DNA of 33,832 nt from Bacillota bacterium (GCA_023396215.1 JAEWWW010000153.1:1-33832), one strand, 5' to 3'. Numbered from the stretch's first letter, positions 15,801 to 27,315 are shown. The notes: generated by a model not told the origin, from the letters alone. Numbers and translations: made by a program.

Positions 15801-16456
15801 CCGGAAAGGCGGAACGCCTCCACAACCTCCAGCCGCTTAAGCAGCTTGGCGCGCTTCTGCCCAGCCGCTTTTTCAAGCTCGGCCTTAATCTCCTCCAGCA
15901 TGACGTCAAGGTCAAGGTCAATCAGCAATTGCTTGACCGCCTCGGCGCCCATGCCGGCTACAAACTCGTCCTCATATGCCTCACGCAGCTCGCGGTATTC
16001 CTTCTCGGTGAGCAGGGTATACTTTTTCAGATTGGTGATGCCCGGGTCTATCACGATATAGGAGGCGAAGTAGAGCACCTTTTCCAACAGACGGGGGGAC
16101 ATGTTCAGCAACAACCCCATGCGGGAGGAGGTTCCTTTGAAATACCAGATGTGGGATACCGGCGCGGCCAGCTCGATGTGGCCCATACGCTCGCGGCGCA
16201 CCTTGGCGCGGGTGACCTCGACGCCGCAGCGCTCGCAGATTTTACCCTTAAAGCGGATGCGCTTATATTTGCCGCAATAGCACTCCCAGTCCTTGGTGGG
16301 CCCAAAGATTTTTTCGCAGAACAGGCCGTCCCGTTCGGGCTTGAGTGTGCGGTAGTTGATGGTTTCCGGCTTTTTGACCTCGCCGCAGGACCATTCTCTG
16401 ATTTGGTCGGGGGATGCCAGACCTATTTTAATTGACTCGAATACATTAAACTCCAA
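12899..16456 (-). CDS. rpoC: RNA polymerase beta' subunit
   Basis: Beta' (1185 residues) carries the catalytic magnesium of RNA polymerase: NADFDGDQMAVH contains the three aspartates. The N-terminal zinc ribbon has Cys59, Cys61, Cys74 and Cys77 (CYCG and CERCG). A second zinc site (CRSKNGVCAKCYG) lies in the C-terminal half, followed by GEPGTQLTMRTFHTGG near the trigger loop. It starts with a TTG codon at 16456-16454, preceded by AGGAGG with an 8-nt spacer; the protein start MEFNVFESIKIG matches the family. It is 17 nt after rpoB, so the two subunits are co-expressed. Confidence 0.98.
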   Translation of the reverse strand: MEFNVFESIKIGLASPDQIREWSCGEVKKPETINYRTLKPERDGLFCEKIFGPTKDWECYCGKYKRIRFKGKICERCGVEVTRAKVRRERMGHIELAAPVSHIWYFKGTSSRMGLLLNMSPRLLEKVLYFASYIVIDPGITNLKKYTLLTEKEYRELREAYEDEFVAGMGAEAVKQLLIDLDLDVMLEEIKAELEKAAGQKRAKLLKRLEVVEAFRLSGNRPEWMIMDVLPVIPPEIRPMVQLDGGRFATSDLNDLYRRVINRNNRLKKLLELGAPDIIVRNEKRMLQEAVDALIDNGRRGRPVTGPNNRPLKSLSDMLKGKQGRFRQNLLGKRVDYSGRSVIVVGPELKMYQCGLPKEMALELFKPFVMKRLVDQKVAENIKKARKMVERAVLKEVWDALEVVIKDHPVLLNRAPTLHRLGIQAFEPVLVEGRALKLHPLVCTAYNADFDGDQMAVHVPLSAEAQAEARFLMLAANNLLKPSDGRPVAVPTQDMVLGSYYLTLKIEDEKGTGKVFRDMNEAVMAYEDGSVGLHAPVKVRIAKEIGGERRSKLIDTTVGRLIFNTPIPQDLGFVDRSNPENIFALEVDFLVDKKKLSKIIDKCIKKHGTARTAEVLDMVKAQGFKYSTRGAITVAVSDAVIPPEKKQYIAEAEERVDQIKMRYDRGLITEEVRYERVIKVWDETTKKVMEALKQNFDQYNPIFMMADSGARGSMEQIRQLAGMRGVIANTSGKAIEIPIRANYREGLNILEYFNSSRGARKGLADTALRTADSGYLTRRLVDVSQEVIIRENDCGAAEGLNVYEISDEGRVIEELSERLYGRYLVEDALHPETGELLVKNDVMMGEAEIEKIIGADIHEVQIRSILKCRSKNGVCAKCYGANLATDQHVAIGEAVGIIAAQSIGEPGTQLTMRTFHTGGIASASDITQGLPRVEELFEARKPKSAAVISHIGGKVSFEKDAKGVDVVVVENAETGDRFEKQIVYGSKLRVSEGAVIEKGTMITEGSAEPSEVLTVNGELAVQDYLIREVQMVYRTQGVDINDKHIEVIVRQMMKKVRVDDNGDSDLIPGALADRQEVYEKNARLEALQAQDGNPRRMVQYTPVILGITKASLATDSFMSAASFQETTRVLTEAAIKGKTDPLLGLKENVIIGKLIPAGTGMVSYSENSRRAPEDAAPARQEEYTA

Positions 16457-16473
16457 GTGCAGCCCCTCCTATG

Positions 16474-20181
<3,708 letters not shown>

Positions 20182-20340
20182 AGGCTCGCTCACTCCATCC
20201 ATCTATTTTTCGCTTTGCTTCTCAAGGCTAAATATACCGAATTTTTGTACTTTTTGTGAAAAATTTGTTGCAAATCTTTGAATAGTATGCATCATTTTTC
20301 AGCACTTTAGGCATAACTAGCCATTATGATACAGTATAAT

Positions 20341-20369
20341 ATTGTATTACATGGGAATACCAATGTCAA
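20341..20369 (-). promoter_or_regulatory. Sigma-A promoter of rpoBC
   Basis: TTGACA (forward 20369-20364), 17-nt spacer, TACAAT (forward 20346-20341) on the minus strand. The transcript would have a leader of about 150 nt before rpoB. Between 20370 and 20510 I see nothing else. Confidence 0.85.
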
Positions 20370-20510
20370 CACCTAATTTTTTTGGCCGGTTTTGCCCCTC
20401 TCCCGCCTCCGGGAGCAGGTGTGGTACCCCGTGCGGCCTGCCGCAAAAAAGCCCCTTTGGCGCAAAGACAGCAGCGTTTATTATTGGCACAAATTTACTG
20501 ATAAATTCAC

Positions 20511-20553
20511 AAAGCCCGCCCTGCCGCTTACAGCGGCGGGGCGGGGCTTTTTT
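20511..20553. terminator. Terminator between lysO and rpoB
   Basis: AAAGCCCGCCCTGCCGC pairs with GCGGCGGGGCGGGGCTTT around TTACA. The plus-strand side has six T residues, and the minus-strand side TTTG. It separates the leftward lysO transcript from the rpoBC promoter. Confidence 0.75.
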
Positions 20554-20558
20554 CTTTG

Positions 20559-21158
20559 CTATAAAAACTGATAAAGCAGCGGCACCAGCACCGGCACCAG
20601 CATCGAGAGCAGCAGCCCCGAAAACAGCGCCAGCACGGCGGTGGTTTCGTCGGTGCTGCGGGTAATGGTGGGCAGGGTGACGTCCATGGCGGTGGCTCCG
20701 CCGGGGGCGATGGCTGTGGTGTAGCCCAGATAACGGGCCACCAGAGGGATGGTCAGCAAGGCGATGAGCTCGCGAAACACGTTGCAGAGAAAGGCCATGG
20801 TACCCACCTGCGCCCCGGCAAGCTCGCCCAGCAGCACCGCCGAAAAGCTGTACCAGCCAAAGCCAGCGCCGACCGCGCCGCTGACGTTGGCGGGCAGGCC
20901 CAGCAGGCTGCCTGCCAGTATACTGCCCCCCACCGAGCCGACGACCACCCCGACCGGGGCCAGCAGCACCCGCCAGCCGTGGCGCCAGACCCGGGCGAAA
21001 ACGCCCCGGTCGCTGCCTACCTGTATGCCCACCGCGAAAACCAATATCCGCAAGGCAACCATGGTCAGGCTATCGGCCGCCGCCAGCATCTGGGGCGAAA
21101 AAACGAACCTGCCGCAGAGAAGCCCCGCGGTCAGGCCGAGCAGTGCCAGCCAAATCAT
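20559..21158 (-). CDS. LysO-type lysine exporter, C-terminal half
   Basis: A 199-residue membrane protein with about six hydrophobic segments. GIQVGSDRGVF, GAVGAGFGWYSFSAVLL and the ATAMDVTLPTITRS block resemble the C-terminal part of LysO (YbjE, DUF340), which exports lysine in E. coli. In E. coli LysO is one chain; here it is split, and this gene overlaps the N-terminal half by 4 nt (ATGA), a sign of translational coupling. The two chains probably assemble into one transporter. Substrate by analogy only. The gene is followed by the terminator at 20511-20553. Confidence 0.8.
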   Translation of the reverse strand: MIWLALLGLTAGLLCGRFVFSPQMLAAADSLTMVALRILVFAVGIQVGSDRGVFARVWRHGWRVLLAPVGVVVGSVGGSILAGSLLGLPANVSGAVGAGFGWYSFSAVLLGELAGAQVGTMAFLCNVFRELIALLTIPLVARYLGYTTAIAPGGATAMDVTLPTITRSTDETTAVLALFSGLLLSMLVPVLVPLLYQFL

Positions 21159-21442
21159 CTGCCCCGCCCCCTTTCAAAGAGCTTTGCCAGCAGCCAGACC
21201 ACAGCCACCGAGCCGGCCACCGCCGAAAGGGAAAGCACCAGCGCCGCGCTGCCTGCTTCGGTGAGGTCGGCCAGCAGGGTGGGGCTGCTGCCCAGCGAAA
21301 CCCCCATGCAGAAAAGCACCAGAACGATGCCCGCCGTCATCAGCATGCCGTTGGCCTTCAGCAGCTTCTTGGGGAATACAGTCATACCCAGCAGCAGCCC
21401 GGCCACCAAAAAGAGTAGAATGAATAAGAATGAAAAAGACAA
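21155..21442 (-). CDS. LysO-type lysine exporter, N-terminal half
   Basis: A 95-residue membrane protein with three hydrophobic segments (FLFILLFLVAGLLLGM, GMLMTAGIVLVLFCMGVSLG, AALVLSLSAVAGSVAVVWLL), resembling the N-terminal part of LysO/DUF340. It starts at a TTG codon (21442-21440) with GGAGG 6 nt upstream; no ATG alternative fits the frame. The stop codon overlaps the start of the next gene (ATGA). I see no lysine riboswitch upstream. The 186-nt gap to the aminopeptidase holds a GCGGGCTGC/GCAGCCCGC hairpin (21517-21552) without a correctly placed T tract. Confidence 0.75.
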   Translation of the reverse strand: MSFSFLFILLFLVAGLLLGMTVFPKKLLKANGMLMTAGIVLVLFCMGVSLGSSPTLLADLTEAGSAALVLSLSAVAGSVAVVWLLAKLFERGRGR

Positions 21443-21628
21443 AGAAAACCTCCGTATGTAGGCCGGGCGCGTCAGCAGAAGCGTCGGCCCTTAATGCAGC
21501 CGCCCGGGAGCGGCTTTGCGGGCTGCCGCCAAACAGCACGCAGCCCGCAAAAAGTTGTTGCAAATTTTAACGATAGCGGGACAATATGGGCATCGTCCCC
21601 TCCTAATCAGAACCTGATAAACGTCAGC

Positions 21629-23032
21629 CTATTTGAGGAACGCCTCAAAGGCTTTGTATGTCATATAAACGTCTGCTTTGGACACCACCTCGAAGGGAGA
21701 GTGCATCGAAAGCACCGGTACGCCCACATCCACCACGTCCACATCCAGCGCGGCGATATATTTGGCTACCGTGCCGCCGCCGCCGGCGTCCACCTTGCCC
21801 AGCTCGCCGGTTTGCCAGATAATCTGCGCGTCGTCCAGCAGGCGGCGCACCCAGCTCATATACTCGGCGGTGGCTTCGCTGGTGCCGTATTTGCCGCCCG
21901 AGCCGGTGTACTTGGTGACCACCACACCGTAGTTCAGATAGGAGGTGTTGCGCTTTTCGTTGACGTCTGCAAAGGTGGGGTCAAAGGCGCAGTTGACGTC
22001 GGCCGAGAGGCAGCGGGAGTTGCGCAGCACCCGCCGCGCCGAAACGCCGCAGCCTTCGGCAAGGTCTGCGATGAAGTACTTTAAGAAGCTGGAGTTCAGG
22101 CCGGTGTTGCCGTCAGAGCCGGTTTCCTCTTTGTCGGCCAGCACGGTGACGGTGGTGTGGGCGGGGGCCGCCACATACAGCTCTGCCATCAGCGAGGTGT
22201 AGGCGCAAACCCGGTCGTCGTGGCCGTAGGCCCCTACCATTGAGCGGTCAAGCCCCACGTCCTTGGCTTTGTGGGCGGGCACTGCGGTGAGGTCGGCCGA
22301 AAGCAGGTCGGCCTCGATGATGCCGTACTTGTCATGCAGCAGCTTGGCGATGGCCAGCTTCACCTTCTCGCTGGCTTTGTCGTCCTTGAAGGGGCGGCAG
22401 CCGATGAGGATGTTGAGTTCTTCGCCCTTGAGGCCCTCGCTGAGGGGGCGTTTCATCTGCTCCCGGGCCAGATGGGGCAGCAGGTCGGTAATAGTGAATA
22501 CCGGGTCGCCCTCGTCCTCGCCGATGCAGACCTTGATGGTGCTGCCGTCCTTTTTGGCAATTACCCCGTGCAGGGCAAGGGGCATGGCCGACCACTGGTA
22601 CTTTTTGATGCCGCCGTAATAGTGGGTCTTAAAGTAGGCCAGCTGGGCTTCTTCATAGAGGGGGCGGGGCTTGAAATCCAGCCGGGGGCTGTCGATGTGG
22701 CTGGCCACAATATGCACCCCCTGCTCGATGGGCTGGGTGCCGATGGTGGAAAGGATGATGGCCTTGCCCCGGTTGTTTTGATACACCTTATCGCCCGCGC
22801 TGTAGCGGCGTCCCGGCTCAAACTCGGTGTAACCGCGGCCTTTTGCCATCTCTATTACCTTTTCAACCGCTTCGCGCTCGGTTTTGGCGCCGTCGAGAAA
22901 GCTTTTGTAGTGCTCGCAAAAGGCATAAGCCTGTTCTATCTGCTGGTCGCTCATGGTGATGCCGCTGTTTTCCGGCTTCAAAATCAGTTGCTCCTGCAAC
23001 TGCTCGCCGGGGGTCTTATTGGTGTCTGCCAT
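21629..23032 (-). CDS. M18 family aminopeptidase
   Basis: This 467-residue zinc peptidase of family M18 removes N-terminal acidic or neutral residues from peptides in the cytoplasm. Expected metal and catalytic positions are visible: HIVASHIDSPR (His112 and Asp114), GAYGHDDRVCAY (Asp), VLADKEETGSDG (catalytic Glu and metal Glu), LSADVNCAFDP (Asp) and VLSMHSPFE (His). Length fits bacterial members. AGGGAGG precedes the ATG by 9 nt. It stands 99 nt after the lytic transglycosylase gene, separated by only a weak terminator-like hairpin, so it may or may not be co-transcribed. Confidence 0.93.
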   Translation of the reverse strand: MADTNKTPGEQLQEQLILKPENSGITMSDQQIEQAYAFCEHYKSFLDGAKTEREAVEKVIEMAKGRGYTEFEPGRRYSAGDKVYQNNRGKAIILSTIGTQPIEQGVHIVASHIDSPRLDFKPRPLYEEAQLAYFKTHYYGGIKKYQWSAMPLALHGVIAKKDGSTIKVCIGEDEGDPVFTITDLLPHLAREQMKRPLSEGLKGEELNILIGCRPFKDDKASEKVKLAIAKLLHDKYGIIEADLLSADLTAVPAHKAKDVGLDRSMVGAYGHDDRVCAYTSLMAELYVAAPAHTTVTVLADKEETGSDGNTGLNSSFLKYFIADLAEGCGVSARRVLRNSRCLSADVNCAFDPTFADVNEKRNTSYLNYGVVVTKYTGSGGKYGTSEATAEYMSWVRRLLDDAQIIWQTGELGKVDAGGGGTVAKYIAALDVDVVDVGVPVLSMHSPFEVVSKADVYMTYKAFEAFLK

Positions 23033-23131
23033 AATTTAGAACCTCCCTTTTATTACAAATACAGGCCGATTTACCATCGCCGGTGTTGGGGGTCTGCAAA
23101 AACCCGAAAGGTCAGGGCTTGCAAGCGGGCC

Positions 23132-23731
23132 TCATAGCTGCCGGCGGTAAAGCTTTTTATAAATATCGGCCGTTTTTTTCACTTTATCCACATAAAACTG
23201 CGTGTCGCTGTAAGGAATTAGCCGCAGTGTGCTGCCGTCGTCGGAATATTTGCTGTTGGCAAGCCATTTTTTCACATTGCCCCACCCCGCGTGATAGGCG
23301 CAGAGGGCGGTTTCCACCGAGCCGAACTCCTCAAGCAGCAGCGACAGGGTGTAGCTGCCGTAGCGGATGTTGGTTTCGGGGTCGAACATGCTGTCGTATT
23401 CCATCTCCTGCGGGTCGCCCGCCCGGTAGCGGGCCCACTCAAAGGTTTCCTCCATCAGCTGCATCAGGCCCCTTGCCCCCACCCGGGAAACCGCCTGCGG
23501 GTTAAAGCGGCTTTCGGTGTAGATAACGCCGTAAACCAGCTCGGGGGGCAGGTCATACTGCCTGCTGTACTGCTGCACATAGCTGTGGTACCGGTCGGGG
23601 TATACCGCGCGGTAGTAGGTGCTGATGCCAAAATGCACCAGCAGCCAGGCCCCCGCCAGCGCTGCCGCCACAAACAGTGCGGCGCCAAGCTTTTTCAGTA
23701 CCGAGGAAACCACCCCTTTCGCAAAGGCCAA
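23132..23731 (-). CDS. Lytic murein transglycosylase, membrane-anchored (SLT family)
   Basis: A 199-residue protein with one N-terminal membrane segment (residues ~13-35) and an extracellular SLT domain that cleaves peptidoglycan between MurNAc and GlcNAc. Catalytic Glu73 lies in YTESRFNPQAVSRVGARG; GLMQLM and AYHAGWGNVKKWL complete the signature. The start is uncertain. A TTG at 23731 gives the full anchor but has a poor ribosome binding site. A GTG six codons later is possible. In clostridia such a gene often follows coaE directly; here a palindromic element separates them, which may have removed the original start signals. Confidence 0.88.
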   Translation of the reverse strand: MAFAKGVVSSVLKKLGAALFVAAALAGAWLLVHFGISTYYRAVYPDRYHSYVQQYSRQYDLPPELVYGVIYTESRFNPQAVSRVGARGLMQLMEETFEWARYRAGDPQEMEYDSMFDPETNIRYGSYTLSLLLEEFGSVETALCAYHAGWGNVKKWLANSKYSDDGSTLRLIPYSDTQFYVDKVKKTADIYKKLYRRQL

Positions 23732-23766
23732 TGCGTCTTGCCAAAGCCTTTTATAGAAAATACCCC

Positions 23767-23929
23767 CAGGGCTTGTTTAAAAATAGAGGAGGCGAAGTAT
23801 TTTTCGCAAGCGGCAGGCGGCTGCAAGGCAAAAACTGCAGGAATACTGGTTGTATTCCGAGGATTTTTAACGCAGCAGACGTCGCCGTTTGTAGAAAAAG
23901 ACAAGTCTCTGATTTTTTAAAAGCCCCTA
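23767..23929 (+). mobile_element. MITE-like palindromic element, family B, copy 1
   Basis: This 163-bp non-coding element has inverted ends (AGGGCTTGTTTAAAAAT against AGGGGCTTTTAAAAAAT) and a central GGAATAC-TGGTT-GTATTCC stem. It shares blocks with 28052-28216 (GGCTGC, AGGCAAAAA, CAGGAATAC, TTTTTAA, GCAGCAGACG). The right end lies on the TAG stop codon of coaE: the last TA of the element is part of the stop. It separates coaE from the transglycosylase gene. Confidence 0.65.
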
Positions 23930-24532
23930 GTCGTGCTGGGCCTTGTTCAGCTCTGCCAGCACCTCCAGCACCCGCAGCCGAAGCGAGGTCAGGTCGCCGG
24001 AGTTTTCGATGACATAGTCTGCCCGTTTGGTGTAGTATTCATCCCCATGCTGGCTGTCGATGCGCGCTTGCGCCTCGGCACGGGTCAGGCCGTCGCGCTG
24101 CACGATGCGGGTGGCGCGAAGCTGGGGGTCGGCAATGACCACAACCACCTTGTCGCAAAGCTTGTCGGTGCGGCTCTCAAACAGAGTGGGGGCGTCCAGC
24201 ACAATGGTGGATTTTCCCTCCTGCTGCAGCTTGGTAATCTGGTTTTTAATCTCGCCCACAATATAAGGAAAGGTAATATCGTTGAGGCGGCGGAGCTTTT
24301 CGCGGTCGCCAAAGACGATGGAGGCCAGCTTTTTGCGGTTGAGGGTGCCGTCGGCGTTGAGGATGGAGATTGAAAACTCCAGCGCCAGATCGGTGAGACA
24401 GGCGGTGCCATTGGATACCACCTGTCTTGCCACCTTGTCGGCGTCGATGCTCACCACGCCCGGCTCGCGGACAAACAGGTTGCTGACAGTGCTTTTTCCG
24501 GCCCCTGTCTGGCCGGTCAGTCCTATTATCAT
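23927..24532 (-). CDS. coaE: Dephospho-CoA kinase
   Basis: CoaE (201 residues) phosphorylates dephospho-CoA, the last step of coenzyme A synthesis. The P-loop GQTGAGKST is at residues 7-15, followed by VSIDADKVARQV (the DAD substrate motif), LDAPTLFESR and a typical C-terminus. The frame begins six codons earlier (MDGINN), but MIIGLTG fits the family and has GGATGGA before it. The stop codon overlaps the end of the repeat element at 23767-23929. The 150-nt gap to sua5 holds only weak hairpins. Confidence 0.94.
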   Translation of the reverse strand: MIIGLTGQTGAGKSTVSNLFVREPGVVSIDADKVARQVVSNGTACLTDLALEFSISILNADGTLNRKKLASIVFGDREKLRRLNDITFPYIVGEIKNQITKLQQEGKSTIVLDAPTLFESRTDKLCDKVVVVIADPQLRATRIVQRDGLTRAEAQARIDSQHGDEYYTKRADYVIENSGDLTSLRLRVLEVLAELNKAQHD

Positions 24533-24700
24533 ATTATTTATTCCATCCATTCATGCAGTGATTGCGCCAAACAGTCAAAAGCGGCAAAGGCCTGCGCTGG
24601 TTCGCACCTGCCCCTACAGACTGTGCAGGTTGTTTGTTTTGCTCTTTGTTTATTATGTGCGCCCGGCAGCCGATTATGGTGCGGGGCCGGGGCGCTGTTT

Positions 24701-25738
24701 TTAAAGATAAATTTCGCGGAAGGCCGCCGCACGCAGCAGCCGGTTGTACACCGCGAGGCCGATGCCCTCGGGCCGGGGGGCGCGGGCATAAACCGTTTCG
24801 GCCCCCTGCTCATCCAGACGGCGCAGAGCGTCGAACAACTGCCGCGCCTGTTCTTCCGGGGCGTTTTCGCCCCCATAGGTGATGCAGGGCGGGGCGATGG
24901 CACGGCTCCGGGCGTCCTCGTCAAAGCAGAGTGCAAAGACCCCCGGGGCCGCCTGCCGGTTGACATAGGCCGCGAAAGCCTCGGCGCTGCCGTGGAGGAT
25001 GGTCAGTTGGGCGGCGGGGGCGTAGTGTTTATACTTCATCCCCGGCGAGGCGGCCGTATCCCCCGCCGCCAGCGCCGCGGTGACGCTGGGGTGCAGCTCT
25101 ACCCTGCCCAAAGCCTCTCGCAGCTGCAGCACCGTGACCCCGCCCGGACGCAGCAGCACCGGTATAGGCCCGGTGAGCGAAAGCACGGTGGATTCCACCC
25201 CGACGGCGCAGTCGCCGTCGGCCACAATGGCGTCCACCCTGCCCTGCATATCGGCGATGCAGTGGCGGGCCGAGGTGGGGCTGGGGCTGCCGGAGCGGTT
25301 GGCCGACGGTGCGGCCAAGGGCAGGCCCGACCGGCGGATGATTTCAAGGGCGGTGGGGTGGCCGGGCATCCGCACCGCCACCGTATCCAGCCCGCCCGAG
25401 GTGATATCCGGCACCTGCCCGCTCTTGGGTAGCACCAGCGTCAGCGGGCCGGGCCAAAAGGCCTCTGCAAGGGCCTTCGCGCTTTCGGGGAGCCGGCGCA
25501 CCAGCGGGGCCAGCATCTCCCGGTCGGCGATGTGTACAATCAGGGGGTTATCGCCGGGGCGGCCCTTGGCGGCAAAGATGCCCGCCACCGCCGCCGGGTC
25601 AAGGGCGTTGGCCGCAAGGCCGTAGACCGTTTCGGTGGGGATAATGACCAGCCGCCCCTGCCGCAGCAGCCGGGCGGCCTCGGCGGCAGCCTGCTGCCGG
25701 TCTGCCAGTGCGTCTAAAATCTGTGTTTTTATCTCCAT
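24701..25738 (-). CDS. L-threonylcarbamoyladenylate synthase (Sua5/YwlC type)
   Basis: A 345-residue enzyme that makes threonylcarbamoyl-AMP from threonine, bicarbonate and ATP for the t6A modification of ANN-decoding tRNAs. The YrdC domain (residues ~15-205) has IPTETVYGLAANA, KGRPGDNPL, FWPGPLTLVL and APSANRSGSPSPT. The remaining ~130 residues are the Sua5 C-terminal domain (SPGMKYKHYAP onward), which distinguishes it from the short TsaC. The gene begins 11 nt after prfA, so they are one operon. The prmC gene often found between prfA and sua5 is missing here. Confidence 0.94.
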   Translation of the reverse strand: MEIKTQILDALADRQQAAAEAARLLRQGRLVIIPTETVYGLAANALDPAAVAGIFAAKGRPGDNPLIVHIADREMLAPLVRRLPESAKALAEAFWPGPLTLVLPKSGQVPDITSGGLDTVAVRMPGHPTALEIIRRSGLPLAAPSANRSGSPSPTSARHCIADMQGRVDAIVADGDCAVGVESTVLSLTGPIPVLLRPGGVTVLQLREALGRVELHPSVTAALAAGDTAASPGMKYKHYAPAAQLTILHGSAEAFAAYVNRQAAPGVFALCFDEDARSRAIAPPCITYGGENAPEEQARQLFDALRRLDEQGAETVYARAPRPEGIGLAVYNRLLRAAAFREIYL

Positions 25739-25749
25739 GGCAACCTGCC

Positions 25750-26826
25750 CTATTCCTCCGACTGCGACTTGAGCTTCTCGGCCTGATCAAAGGTGGTAAG
25801 GGAGTCAAACAGCTCGTCGAGGTCGCCGTTCATGATGGCGTCCAGCTTATAAAGGGTGAGGCCGATGCGGTGATCGGTCATCCGGCCCTGTGGGAAGTTG
25901 TAGGTGCGGATGCGCTCGGAGCGGGCGCCGGTGCCCACCTGCAGCTTGCGCTGCGAGGCTATCTCGGCGTTCTGCGCCTCGAGAGCCCGCTCATACAGCC
26001 TTGCCCGCAGGATTTTCATGGCCTTATCCCGGTTTTTATGCTGGCTGCGTTCGTCCTGACATTCCACCACCGTGCCGGTGGGCAGGTGGGTGATGCGAAT
26101 GGCGGATTCGGTCTTGTTGACATGCTGGCCCCCCGCGCCGCCCGCGCGGTAGGTATCCACCTGCAGGTCGCCGGGGTTGATTTCAAACTCCACCTCTTCG
26201 GCTTCGGGCAGCACCGCTACCGTCACGGTGGAGGTGTGTATCCGGCCCGAGGCCTCGGTTTCGGGCACGCGCTGCACCCGGTGCACCCCGCTTTCAAACT
26301 TCAGGCGGGAGTATGCGCCGTCGCCCTCGATGGAAAAGCTGACCTCTTTAAAGCCCCCCAGCTCGGTTTCGTTGGCGTTGAGTAGCTCGGCCTTCCAGCG
26401 GTGGGCCTCGGCGTACATCGAGTACATCCGGTAAAGGGAGCCCGCGAAAAGCGAGGCTTCCTCGCCGCCCGCGCCGCCCCGGATTTCAATGATAACGTTC
26501 TTGTCGTCGTTGGGGTCGCGGGGCAGCAGCAAAATCTTCAGCTCCTCGCCGCACCGCTCGATGGCCGCCTTGCTCTCCTCCAGCTGTTCCTCCACAATCT
26601 GGCGAAAGTCGCGGTCGAGGCCGCCCTCGTCCAGCAGGCCTCTGGCTTCGTCCAGCGCCTCCTTGGCGGCGGCGTATTCCCGGTATTTTTCCACGATGGG
26701 GGTCAGGTTTTTATGCTCCTTCATCAGCGAGCGGTATTTTTCAAGGTCGCTGACCACACCCGGGTCGGTGAGCAGGGTGTTAATCTCCTCGTAGCGCTGG
26801 TCTGCCCATTTCAGTTTATCAAACAT
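25750..26826 (-). CDS. prfA: Peptide chain release factor 1
   Basis: RF1 (358 residues) terminates translation at UAA and UAG. The tripeptide PET (residues 188-190, in HRVQRVPETEASGRIHTS) is the PxT codon-recognition motif of RF1 rather than the SPF of RF2. GGQ is at 232-234 (RAGGAGGQHVNKTES) and contacts the peptidyl-transferase centre. Length is typical. The start MFDKLKWADQRYEEI is canonical. It lies 82 nt after the DUF951 gene and 11 nt before sua5, all on the minus strand. Confidence 0.97.
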   Translation of the reverse strand: MFDKLKWADQRYEEINTLLTDPGVVSDLEKYRSLMKEHKNLTPIVEKYREYAAAKEALDEARGLLDEGGLDRDFRQIVEEQLEESKAAIERCGEELKILLLPRDPNDDKNVIIEIRGGAGGEEASLFAGSLYRMYSMYAEAHRWKAELLNANETELGGFKEVSFSIEGDGAYSRLKFESGVHRVQRVPETEASGRIHTSTVTVAVLPEAEEVEFEINPGDLQVDTYRAGGAGGQHVNKTESAIRITHLPTGTVVECQDERSQHKNRDKAMKILRARLYERALEAQNAEIASQRKLQVGTGARSERIRTYNFPQGRMTDHRIGLTLYKLDAIMNGDLDELFDSLTTFDQAEKLKSQSEE

Positions 26827-26908
26827 ATCTGTTACCGTCCTCTTGCGGCGTTACCGGGCGGGCCTGCCAGATGGCTGCGCGCCCGTTTGCCGCCTGTTGC
26901 TTTCAAAA

Positions 26909-27106
26909 TCAGGGGTTTTGCGGTTCACCCTCGCGGATGATTTTCTTGATGTTTTTTTCTACCTTCAGGCGGGGCACCATCACCTCGCGGCTGCACTGGG
27001 TGCACCGAATTCTAAAATCCATGCCCGAGCGGGTTACCAAAAAACGGTCGTTGCCACAGGGATGCTGCTTTTTCATCAGCAGGATATCGCCAACCCGAAC
27101 ATCCAT
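26909..27106 (-). CDS. DUF951 family small protein
   Basis: A 65-residue protein, MDVRVGDILLMKKQHPCG at its start, with Cys17, Cys35 and Cys38 (HPCG and CTQC), and the basic tail VEKNIKKIIREG. It matches DUF951, a small family of Firmicutes with a nucleic-acid or zinc-binding look but no established function. The upstream Met (27127) is inside the duplicated leader; the family start and the AAAGGAATGG site favour 27106. The gene is controlled by the duplicated structured leader (27113-27243) and an extended -10 promoter. It precedes prfA, possibly in one transcript. Confidence 0.88.
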   Translation of the reverse strand: MDVRVGDILLMKKQHPCGNDRFLVTRSGMDFRIRCTQCSREVMVPRLKVEKNIKKIIREGEPQNP

Positions 27107-27112
27107 GATAAA

Positions 27113-27243
27113 GGCCATTCCTTTCACTTTCGTTTCGGCACAAGCAGACCATGAAAAGGAATGGCCTGCTGTGCATCAATCCGCGGTTCCCGCCACAGGC
27201 GGGGAGCGATTGGCACATAACGGTTTCGCGTGACTTTTCACGC
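27113..27243 (-). repeat. Duplicated structured leader, copy 2 (DUF951 gene)
   Basis: This is nearly identical to 6770-6897. The strong hairpin pairs forward 27138-27152 with 27161-27174; its minus-strand loop and 5' arm contain GGCCATTCCTTT (forward 27155-27166), the exact complement of AAAGGAATGGCC (forward 27113-27124), the Shine-Dalgarno region. In this copy one arm base differs from the metK copy (GGCC instead of GACC): the hairpin keeps a G-U pair and the pairing to the Shine-Dalgarno becomes 12 nt. The promoter lies just upstream, so the element makes up most of the leader. Confidence 0.65.
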
Positions 27244-27315
27244 CAAACCTCCGCCATTTTTTGTCTGAAGCAGCCGCCTGCCCGCAAAGGGCGGGGTATC
27301 TGCCCAGTAGCTGTT

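Noticed and set aside
21443..21628. Lysine riboswitch before the LysO genes
   Set aside because: The L-box core sequences are not present; there is only a GC-rich hairpin.
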